Positions 1-7,025 of a stretch of 16,728 bases of DNA are shown piece after piece (the stretch's first letter is position 1; each line of letters begins with the position of its first letter). Source of the DNA: Bordetella parapertussis. Lineage in GTDB: Bacteria > Pseudomonadota > Gammaproteobacteria > Burkholderiales > Burkholderiaceae_B. Position numbers and translations under genes: made by a program. The stretch lies in assembly GCA_945862495.1 (NCBI GenBank), contig CAMAYM010000058.1, positions 1 through 16,728 on the forward strand. The letters run 5' to 3'. The notes beneath the pieces were generated by a model. It did not search any database. It was not told the DNA's origin and saw only the letters and a list, made by a program, of their open reading frames with translations.

Positions 1-564
1 GACATCCCCAAAAAAACGCATGCGTAGCGACGTTTTTTCAACAGCCGAAACAGGCGAAAAGTACGTTGTGTCTATGCCGTGTCGAACAGTGGTAATTGGA
101 CAGCGTTGATACACTGAGTCTCGTACATTGTGGGCCACATAATCACTCACAGCAATCACATGATCTGTCGCCAGCGTCGCCCGTAATCGATGGCCAAAAC
201 TTTTTAAAGGGTGATCATTATGTTTGGTAAAAACGACTTGAGGTCGGTTTGGTAAACCAAGCAATGCAAGCATGACTTGTTTGTGATCCGCTGAGCCGTT
301 GACGTGAACAATGTCGTAAGACTCATTTTTTAACAAGCTTCTTAACCTGGAACGCGCACCCAACCACGAGGACGGGCGGGTGGTGAACTCCATCTCGACA
401 CGTTTGACACCTGTCACCTCACCCGCCAGTCGGTAGAGCCTGCTCGAGGCAGGACATGCCACCGTCAACGTATGGTCCGCAAGTAACCCTTTTAAAAGAT
501 TGATGATGTAGGTGACATGTCCGCCGCCATTACCGCCATGAAAGTTGGTGAACAAAATCTTCAT
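1..564 (-). CDS. Glycosyltransferase family 4, N-terminal part (LPS core type), cut by window edge
   Basis: This reading frame starts at the ATG at 564 and runs open for 188 codons to the left edge, so the C-terminal half is missing. The start region has a glycine-rich loop (HGGNGGGHVTY, residues 9-19) directly after the first beta strand (MKILFTNF). That is how GT-B fold family 4 glycosyltransferases begin. The piece also contains VHVNGSADHK near residue 90 and TVRHGIDTTYFSP near residue 170, the usual link into the C-terminal nucleotide-sugar domain. GT4 enzymes of this kind add sugars from nucleotide donors to LPS core or O-chain on the cytoplasmic face of the inner membrane. The start overlaps the stop of the preceding GT2 gene as ATGA (4 bases), so translation is probably coupled. 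The sugar and acceptor cannot be read from the sequence. The LPS role is inferred from the two neighbouring glycosyltransferases. Confidence 0.85.
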   Translation of the reverse strand, partial: MKILFTNFHGGNGGGHVTYIINLLKGLLADHTLTVACPASSRLYRLAGEVTGVKRVEMEFTTRPSSWLGARSRLRSLLKNESYDIVHVNGSADHKQVMLALLGLPNRPQVVFTKHNDHPLKSFGHRLRATLATDHVIAVSDYVAHNVRDSVYQRCPITTVRHGIDTTYFSPVSAVEKTSLRMRFFGDV

Positions 565-1394
565 TTGTCACGACGCGAACGCGTTGTAGTGTCGGTAACG
601 CTTGTGCTTTGACTATTATTTCGGCACAACATCATCAGTTTTGAATAACGAAAAAAACTACCTGCCGCGGCAGTGAACGCAAGGACAAAACCATAGCGCC
701 CATCCAGAAAACCACGACGCAATAGATAAATGCGCACAAATGTCCAGACGCTGTGACCCACCATACTCAATACCCCTGCCCGCTTTCCTTTCGCAAACAT
801 CATCTGTGCGGCATCACTCGAGTAGCGATTCATTTTTTGAATCAACGCCTCGAGGGACTCGTAGGGATAGTGCAATAAACACGCGTTGAGTTTGGCGGTT
901 GGTCCGTTGATCTCAACCCGTTCGTGCACAGGCACCTCAGTAAAGCGACCCTTTTCGCGACAAAATAGTCGCAAAACATGGTCAGGCCACCAGCCACTAT
1001 GCCGGATAGGTTGACCACACAGTTCGGACAGGCGAGGGACAAAATAGCCCGCGCAAGTAGGCGCTGCCAAGGTCTCAATAATTTCTTGCTTAAGTTCGGG
1101 CGTCACGCGCTCATCTGCATCAATGGAAAGTACCCAAGCTTGCGTAGCTGCGTCTAAGGCACGGTTTTTTTGAGGGCCAAATCCAGGCCAATCGGCTGAC
1201 TGATGCACCACCGCGCCATGCTGACGCGCTATCTCAATCGTCCCATCTGTACTGCCTGAATCGAGCACAATAATTTCGCTGGCAAAGCGCACAGACTGCA
1301 AGCATGCCGCAATATGACGCGCCTCGTTTTTGGTGATAATGATCACCGAAAGGGGCAAGAGATCGCCCGAAGAAGGGTTGTCCGTACTAAGCAT
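561..1394 (-). CDS. Glycosyltransferase family 2, WaaE/KdtX/LgtF-like LPS core glucosyltransferase
   Basis: The 277-residue protein has a classical GT2 catalytic domain. A first strand with LSVIIITKNEA (about residues 15-25) is followed by the nucleotide-binding DSGSTDGT at residues 45-52 and the metal-binding DAD at 92-94 (within SIDADE). Residues about 205-255 form a hydrophobic, arginine-bordered stretch containing RRGFLDGRYGFVLA. This tail is typical of the WaaE/KdtX/LgtF subgroup, which adds a glucose to the inner-core heptose or Kdo region of LPS. Length agrees with that subgroup (about 250-280 residues). It starts at ATG 1394, 8 bases inside the end of the upstream GT4 gene, with no convincing ribosome site, which points to coupled translation. 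Its own stop overlaps the next glycosyltransferase start. The GT2 family call is sure. The subgroup call is likely, and the exact sugar linkage is inference. Confidence 0.88.
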   Translation of the reverse strand: MLSTDNPSSGDLLPLSVIIITKNEARHIAACLQSVRFASEIIVLDSGSTDGTIEIARQHGAVVHQSADWPGFGPQKNRALDAATQAWVLSIDADERVTPELKQEIIETLAAPTCAGYFVPRLSELCGQPIRHSGWWPDHVLRLFCREKGRFTEVPVHERVEINGPTAKLNACLLHYPYESLEALIQKMNRYSSDAAQMMFAKGKRAGVLSMVGHSVWTFVRIYLLRRGFLDGRYGFVLAFTAAAGSFFRYSKLMMLCRNNSQSTSVTDTTTRSRRDK

Positions 1395-2535
1395 GATGTC
1401 TGTTTAATCCATAACCTCGACGATGTAACCATGCGCGGTAACATACCTCTGTATGACGCACGAGCGCCTCGGGAGTGAACTCCGAGACAAGATTATTCCA
1501 AATGCGGTCATAACCCGCTTGACCCATTTGCTTGCGCAAAACAGGACAGTCGATCAGTTTGATCAAGGCTTTTTGAAGACTCTCGACATCGCCGAGCTCG
1601 ACTAAAAGACCCGTGCGTCCGTCTTCAAGCATTTCTGGAACGCCCCCAACCGCTGTGGCGACAACAGGCAAACGCGCGCTGGCCGCCTCCAGAAATACCA
1701 TCCCGCTAGCCTCTAGCCTGGTGGCCAGACAAAAGAGGTCAAACCCTGCCATTAGATTAGGAATGTCTTCGCGCTGGCCCAATAAATGCACGCGTCCTTG
1801 GAGATTTAAGCGCTGCACAAGCGCACTCACCTGCTGGAATACTGGTTCACCCGCGCCGACCATGACAAGATGAAGGAGGGGTCGCTGTGCAAACAAGGGC
1901 ACCATCGACTCAATGAGCTCGCGGTGACCTTTATTTGGTCGCATGACTGCGACGCACCCCACCAAGATTGCATCATCAGGCAATCCTAATTCCTCACGCA
2001 AGGTCGAACGCTCGACTACAACCTCAGGTAGTACAGGGGTGTAAATCGTTTCAACCCGTTCGGGAGGCACCCCTTTTTGAATAAGTTGCTTGCGAACATA
2101 TTCACTATCCGTTGTGACGCAATGCGGTAACCACGTATAGGAAAGTAAGGAGTTCACAGGGTTGGCCAAGTGACGGGTTCGCACAATGAGAGGGATCTTA
2201 GCTAAACGACCCGCAGTCGCAGCAATGATCGTATCGCGCCGGCTGTGCGTGTTGACCACATCAAAGCGGCCCTGCTTTAAGATGCCGCGCAGTTTGGTCA
2301 CCGCACGGAAAAAGTTGAGATGCCCGTCCATTTCCATGGCGTGTACGACAAAACCCTCTTGCTCCAGGCGCGATTTGAGCTTTGCGTGCGGTTGACAGGC
2401 CGCCTCAAGGTGATGACCCGCCTCCCGCATCGCGAGCATTTCTTTAAAGATCCGATGCTCCTGACCACCAAAATTGGTCGCCGCCTCGGAGTGCATAATA
2501 CGCAGGGGTTTATCTTTACTTATAAGCAACTTCAA
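1387..2535 (-). CDS. Glycosyltransferase family 4 (LPS core type), TTG start overlapping dnaE
   Basis: A GT-B glycosyltransferase of 382 residues. The N-terminal domain begins LRIMHSEAAT with the glycine loop FGGQEHR (residues 22-28). The C-terminal domain holds the GT4 hallmark EX7E (E275 and E283, in EASGMVFLEA), followed by LPVVATAVGGVPEML. The frame opens with TTG at 2535, inside the last 20 bases of dnaE. It is preceded by AGGGGA as a plausible ribosome site about 4 bases away. The first ATG, at 2496, would remove the first beta strand (LRIM) and has no ribosome site, so I prefer TTG. The gene lies between dnaE and a GT2 gene with overlaps on both sides, so it is probably in one transcript with both. 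Donor and acceptor sugars are not readable. A role in LPS core assembly is inferred from context and family resemblance. Confidence 0.87.
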   Translation of the reverse strand: MKLLISKDKPLRIMHSEAATNFGGQEHRIFKEMLAMREAGHHLEAACQPHAKLKSRLEQEGFVVHAMEMDGHLNFFRAVTKLRGILKQGRFDVVNTHSRRDTIIAATAGRLAKIPLIVRTRHLANPVNSLLSYTWLPHCVTTDSEYVRKQLIQKGVPPERVETIYTPVLPEVVVERSTLREELGLPDDAILVGCVAVMRPNKGHRELIESMVPLFAQRPLLHLVMVGAGEPVFQQVSALVQRLNLQGRVHLLGQREDIPNLMAGFDLFCLATRLEASGMVFLEAASARLPVVATAVGGVPEMLEDGRTGLLVELGDVESLQKALIKLIDCPVLRKQMGQAGYDRIWNNLVSEFTPEALVRHTEVCYRAWLHRRGYGLNRHHA

Positions 2536-5500
2536 TGTCCCCTGCGGAGGTCCAACCCACTAATTGCTCGACGAGACGATCAGACAGCCTCACCCGCCAA
2601 GTCTCGTCTAGTCTAATGGTGCACGAGGCGGAGCCTGTTTCATACTGAATTTCAACCGGAGTGCCAGGCAAACCATTTTCAGGTGCGGCACGGAAAGGGT
2701 TGAGCACGCGCTTGAGCATCGCGGCATCGGCATTGCCATTGAGTCGAATGCGTAGCGCCTTGGCACGTGCTTCGCGGGCGAGTTGCATGTCATAGATCTG
2801 CTCTGCAACGACGCGCATGCCACCGGAGTATTCGTCATTAGTGACTTTAGCCTGCACAATCAGGAGTTGATCCTCGCGCAAGCGATTGCGGTGTTGTTCC
2901 ATCATTTCAGCATAGACCGCAACTTCGACTTGCGCAGTGCCATCATCGAGGGTAACAAACAACATTTTTCCACGGCGCGTCATCATGGTTCGGAGCCCAG
3001 AGATCACCCCGGCTACCCACTGCAAGTCGCGTGAGGGCTCGAGGCGGTTAAGCGGCTTGCTCACAAATTGTCGGATCTCGGTGCGCCACGCGTCAAACAG
3101 ATGCCCGCTGAAAAAATAACCAAGCGCAACTTTTTCTTCGGATAGGCGCGCATGCAAATCCCACGGCGCGCATTGCGCAAGCTCACTTTCGACGACATCT
3201 GCACCATCATCGCCAAATAAAGAAACTTGGTTGGCACTGCGCGCGGCCTGTTCAGCAGCCTCAAGCGCTGTGGCAAGAGAAGCCAGCAGTGCGGCACGAT
3301 TGGCCTCAATCAGGTCGAACGCGCCGCCACGGATGAGTGCCTCAATACTGCGTCGATTGACAGCATGACGGTCAATCCGGCGACAAAAATCAAACAAAGA
3401 AACAAAAGGCCCTTCGGCCCGAGCCCGTAATATTTCCTCAACGGCACCTTGACCTGTGCCCTTGACTGCACCCATGCCATAGCGGATCGTCCTAGGCGGT
3501 AAACCACGCGCAGCGTGCTCGTCCGAGACCGGCTCGAAGCGGTAACCAGACGCATTGACATCCGGTGGCAATACTGTGATGCCATTCGCTAAGCAATCTC
3601 TCCAGAACGTCTGCACCTTGGTGGTGTCATCCATATCGGACGATAAGGTCGCCGCCATAAATTCGGCAGGATGGTGTGCCTTGAGCCAAGCGGTCTGGTA
3701 TGCGATCAGCGCGTAAGCGGCTGAGTGGGATTTGTTAAAGCCATAGCCCGCAAACAGCTCCATCAAATCGAAGAGTTTGACGGCAAGCTTGGCGTCATAG
3801 CCCTTTTTAATGGCACCTTGTTCAAACAACTCCCGGTGGGCCGCCATTTCTTCGGCATTTTTCTTACCCATGGCGCGGCGCAACAAATCTGCGCCTCCCA
3901 AGGAATAACCACCAATAATCTGTGAAATCAACATCACCTGCTCTTGGTACACAATCACGCCGTATGTACTTTTAAGCGTGTGTTCCAGATCAGTATGAAA
4001 ATAGTCAACCGAGGCACGACCATGTTTGCGATTGACAAAGTCATCGACCATGCCCGATTCAAGAGGTCCTGGACGAAAGAGCGCCAACACAGCCACAATA
4101 TCTTCGAAGGTATTGGGACGGAGCTTTTTAAGCAACTCTTTCATGCCACGCGATTCGAGCTGAAAAACAGCGGTCGTGTTGGCATCGCACAAAATCTGGT
4201 ACGTCGATGGATCTTCAAGCGAAAGCGACATGATGTCGAAATCACGCATGGTCGGATTAAAGGCGCGCACAAAACGCACCGCCCAATCCAAAATTGTCAG
4301 GTTACGCAAGCCCAGGAAGTCGAACTTCACGAGACCCGCAGCTTCGACATCATCCTTGTCGAACTGTGAAACTGCACTCCCCTCCTGCCCGGGCTGACAA
4401 TACAGCGGGCAGAAATCGGTCAACTTGCCAGGAGCAATCAATACCCCGCCCGCATGCATCCCAACGTTGCGTGTCAAGCCCTCGAGAGGACGCGCGAGAT
4501 CTACCAGCGCACGGACTTCTTCTTCGGTCTCATACCGCGCTTTGAAAGAAGGCTCGTCTTTGAGCGCACGCTCAAGCGTCCAGGGATCGGCAGGATTGTG
4601 TGGGATAAGCTTGGATAAACCATCACACAACATATAAGGCATATCCAGCACACGCCCAGCATCGCGCACCACGGCTTTGGCGCCAAGCGTACCAAACGTC
4701 GCAATCTGGCTGACCGCCTGACGTCCATACTTTTGCTTGACGTATTCAATCACGCGTTCACGATTATCCTGACAAAAATCGATATCAAAGTCAGGCATTG
4801 ACACCCGTTCAGGGTTGAGAAAACGCTCGAACAACAGGTCATAACGAATTGGGTCCAGATCGGTAATGCCAAGCGAATAGGCTACCAACGAACCCGCACC
4901 GGAACCTCGCCCGGGTCCAACGGGCACACCGTTATTTTTACCCCAATTAATAAAGTCCTGAACAATCAAAAAGTATCCAGGAAAACCCATTTTGATAATG
5001 GTCTGGCACTCAAGCGCCAAACGCGCCGCGTACTGGGGTGTGGCATGTGCCCGCGCCTCGGCATCAGGAAATAACTGCAACATACGTTTTTCGAGACCAA
5101 TTTCTGAAAGCTGAATCAGATAGTCGTCGAGTGAGATACCCTCTGGCGTTGGAAAGTTAGGCAGTTGGGGCTGTCCAAGCACTAGCGTTAGGTTGCATCG
5201 CTGTGCAATAGCAACCGCATTGGTCAACGCCGAAGGAACGTCACTAAAACGCTCAACCATCGCCTGCGTTGACTGCAAATACTGATCGGGGGTGAAATGA
5301 CGTGGACGGCGCGGATTGGTGAGAATTTCACCCTCAGAAATACAGACGCGAGCCTCATGCGAATGAAAGTCTTCGGGACTCAAAAATTGTACCGGGTGTG
5401 TGGCCACGACCGGCAACCCACAATCTGCTGCCAAGGCGAGTGCAGCCCTGCAGTAGGACTGATCCGCCTCTGCCTCGGTGCGCTGCAGCTCAATGTAATA

Positions 5501-6004
5501 AGCACCCGCAAACTCGCGTTTCCAGTGCATGGCACACGCACGCGCTAACTCTATATTGCCTGCCGCTAAGGCCTGACCAACATCACCGCCGCGGGCACCG
5601 GACAAAGCGATGAGCCCCTTGGAACCCGAAAGCCACTCGCGACGCATTTCCGCCCGGCCACGGTGAGCATTCGAGAGCCAAGCGCGCGATAGCAGCTCAC
5701 ATAATGCCAAATACCCATCCCGACTGGCAACGAGCAGTAAAATACGGTGAGGTTTTTCACGGTCATCGTCATTAGTCAGCCAAACGTCACACCCAGCAAT
5801 GGGTTTGATGCCTGCCGAACGGGCCTCTTTGTAGAACTTAATCAACCCGAAAAGGTTGGACAAATCCGTCAAGGCAACCGCCGGTTGACCGAGTTGGGAT
5901 ACGTGTTCGATCAATTCTGGAATGCGAACCGTGCCGTCCACGACCGAAAATTCGGAGTGGACCCGCAGGTGAACGAAGGGCTGAGTTTGGGCACTATCTG
6001 ACAT
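2516..6004 (-). CDS. dnaE: DNA polymerase III alpha subunit (replicative polymerase)
   Basis: A full-length DnaE of 1162 residues; the E. coli protein has 1160. It is the polymerising subunit of the replisome. The PHP domain opens with FVHLRVHSEFS (residues 10-20). An Arg sits where active PHP enzymes carry the first His of HxH, as in E. coli, so a separate proofreading subunit is presumably used. The catalytic aspartates are D407 and D409 (in PDFDIDF) and D562 (in KFDFLGL), matching E. coli D401, D403 and D555. The fingers region contains YGFNKSHSAAYAL. A sliding-clamp binding motif, QVSLFG, starts at Q926, followed by an OB fold at about 990-1075. The ATG at 6004 agrees with the family N-terminus. 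The ribosome site is poor: an AGG lies about 12 bases upstream. Three glycosyltransferase genes follow with overlaps. No intein or frame break is seen. Confidence 0.99.
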   Translation of the reverse strand: MSDSAQTQPFVHLRVHSEFSVVDGTVRIPELIEHVSQLGQPAVALTDLSNLFGLIKFYKEARSAGIKPIAGCDVWLTNDDDREKPHRILLLVASRDGYLALCELLSRAWLSNAHRGRAEMRREWLSGSKGLIALSGARGGDVGQALAAGNIELARACAMHWKREFAGAYYIELQRTEAEADQSYCRAALALAADCGLPVVATHPVQFLSPEDFHSHEARVCISEGEILTNPRRPRHFTPDQYLQSTQAMVERFSDVPSALTNAVAIAQRCNLTLVLGQPQLPNFPTPEGISLDDYLIQLSEIGLEKRMLQLFPDAEARAHATPQYAARLALECQTIIKMGFPGYFLIVQDFINWGKNNGVPVGPGRGSGAGSLVAYSLGITDLDPIRYDLLFERFLNPERVSMPDFDIDFCQDNRERVIEYVKQKYGRQAVSQIATFGTLGAKAVVRDAGRVLDMPYMLCDGLSKLIPHNPADPWTLERALKDEPSFKARYETEEEVRALVDLARPLEGLTRNVGMHAGGVLIAPGKLTDFCPLYCQPGQEGSAVSQFDKDDVEAAGLVKFDFLGLRNLTILDWAVRFVRAFNPTMRDFDIMSLSLEDPSTYQILCDANTTAVFQLESRGMKELLKKLRPNTFEDIVAVLALFRPGPLESGMVDDFVNRKHGRASVDYFHTDLEHTLKSTYGVIVYQEQVMLISQIIGGYSLGGADLLRRAMGKKNAEEMAAHRELFEQGAIKKGYDAKLAVKLFDLMELFAGYGFNKSHSAAYALIAYQTAWLKAHHPAEFMAATLSSDMDDTTKVQTFWRDCLANGITVLPPDVNASGYRFEPVSDEHAARGLPPRTIRYGMGAVKGTGQGAVEEILRARAEGPFVSLFDFCRRIDRHAVNRRSIEALIRGGAFDLIEANRAALLASLATALEAAEQAARSANQVSLFGDDGADVVESELAQCAPWDLHARLSEEKVALGYFFSGHLFDAWRTEIRQFVSKPLNRLEPSRDLQWVAGVISGLRTMMTRRGKMLFVTLDDGTAQVEVAVYAEMMEQHRNRLREDQLLIVQAKVTNDEYSGGMRVVAEQIYDMQLAREARAKALRIRLNGNADAAMLKRVLNPFRAAPENGLPGTPVEIQYETGSASCTIRLDETWRVRLSDRLVEQLVGWTSAGDIEVAYK

Positions 6005-6010
6005 AGGTCA

Positions 6011-6037
6011 ATTGTACCTATTGTTCGGTCGAATATA
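6011..6037 (-). promoter_or_regulatory. Candidate dnaE promoter elements (two alternative -10 boxes)
   Basis: Reading the minus strand, a TACAAT box (6016-6011) lies exactly 6 bases before the dnaE ATG. A second AT-rich box, TATATT (6037-6032), lies further upstream. The first would start transcription at or next to the A of the ATG. The second would give a leader of about 20 bases containing an AGG. Neither has a good -35 partner. This is inspection only. Confidence 0.35.
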
Positions 6038-6039
6038 GT
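6012..6039 (+). promoter_or_regulatory. lpxO: Candidate sigma70 promoter for lpxO
   Basis: TTGTAC (6012-6017) and TATAGT (6034-6039) are separated by 16 bases. They resemble the -35 and -10 consensus and point toward lpxO, whose ATG is about 70 bases downstream. The -35 overlaps the TACAAT box read toward dnaE on the other strand, so the two divergent genes may compete for polymerase. Based on visual matching only. Confidence 0.45.
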
Positions 6040-6108
6040 TACACTGAGAGATGGACGAAGGTCCTGCGCAGCACCCTTGCTGCATAACGCGTTGGGATGG
6101 GATAAGGT

Positions 6109-7008
6109 ATGAAATGGATTGTGTTGGCCACTTGGATTGCTGCGGTGCTCTTTGCACATTTCCGCGGTCGTGTCAGGCTTCCACTCGGCCGCCAACTGCT
6201 GGATCACTCGATTATTTTGGCACCAATTAACGCGTTTATGGTGCTGACCTCCCGTGTCCCCACTTCGCCATATATTTCAACAACCGCGATGCCCGAGCTC
6301 AAGCTTCTTGAGGACAATTGGGAGACGATCCGCGACGAAGCGCTACATTTGGCTAGTTTGCAAGAAATTAAAGCACCTGAGAAAAACAATGACATTGGTT
6401 TTAATTCTTTTTTTAAGTATGGATGGAAACGCTTTTACTTAAAGTGGTACGACGCAAAACACCCTTCAGCCGCCGCGCTTTGTCCCAAAACAGTTGCGCT
6501 GCTTAACCAAATCCCATCGGTTAAGGCGGCCATGTTTGCTGAGTTGCCGCCCGGCGGAAAGCTCAACCCCCATCGCGACCCTTTTGCAGGCTCATTACGC
6601 TATCACTTAGGCTTGATCACTCCAAACGATGATCGTTGTTACATCGATGTGGATGGCATTCGTCATAGCTGGCGCGATGGCAAGGGTGTGATTTTCGATG
6701 AAACCTATATTCATGATGCCTATAACAAGACGGATCAAAACCGCATTATCCTGTTTTGTGATGTCGAACGTCCCCTCATTTGGCGGTGGGCAGAAGGTTT
6801 CAATCACTGGTTTGGCAAGGTCGCCATGTCGGCTGCGAGTTCGCCAAATGCTGAAACCGATCAAACTGGGTGGGTCAACAAACTCACGCACTACCATTGG
6901 GTTATTGATCAAAAACGTCGGGCATTCAAAAAAGCCAACCGAACCGCGTATAAAGCCACGAAGTTTGGTTTGATTGCCTTAGCGATCGTATTGTTCATCG
7001 CTTGGTAA
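6109..7008 (+). CDS. lpxO: Lipid A 2-hydroxylase LpxO (Fe(II)/2-oxoglutarate dioxygenase)
   Basis: The 299-residue protein closely resembles Salmonella LpxO (302 residues) in length and motifs. LpxO is an inner-membrane enzyme that hydroxylates carbon 2 of a secondary acyl chain on lipid A, using oxygen and 2-oxoglutarate. A hydrophobic segment at residues 2-17 (WIVLATWIAAVLFAHF) and another at the C-terminus (about 285-299) would anchor both ends. The catalytic domain shows EKNNDIGFNSFFKYGWKRFYLKWYD-type family signatures from residue 90. The iron triad is HRD (H155, D157) with H202, and R212 would bind 2-oxoglutarate. It is divergent from dnaE and convergent with hrpA, with only 17 bases between stops. 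A GATAAGG sequence precedes the ATG at close spacing. Family members acting on other substrates exist, but the overall match makes LpxO the best call. Confidence 0.92.
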   Translation: MKWIVLATWIAAVLFAHFRGRVRLPLGRQLLDHSIILAPINAFMVLTSRVPTSPYISTTAMPELKLLEDNWETIRDEALHLASLQEIKAPEKNNDIGFNSFFKYGWKRFYLKWYDAKHPSAAALCPKTVALLNQIPSVKAAMFAELPPGGKLNPHRDPFAGSLRYHLGLITPNDDRCYIDVDGIRHSWRDGKGVIFDETYIHDAYNKTDQNRIILFCDVERPLIWRWAEGFNHWFGKVAMSAASSPNAETDQTGWVNKLTHYHWVIDQKRRAFKKANRTAYKATKFGLIALAIVLFIAW

Positions 7009-7025
7009 AAATAGGTGAAGCGGAG

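Noticed and set aside
3944..4369. 141-codon plus-strand frame inside dnaE
   Set aside because: It is antisense to a conserved part of the polymerase and has no recognisable domain; a shadow frame.
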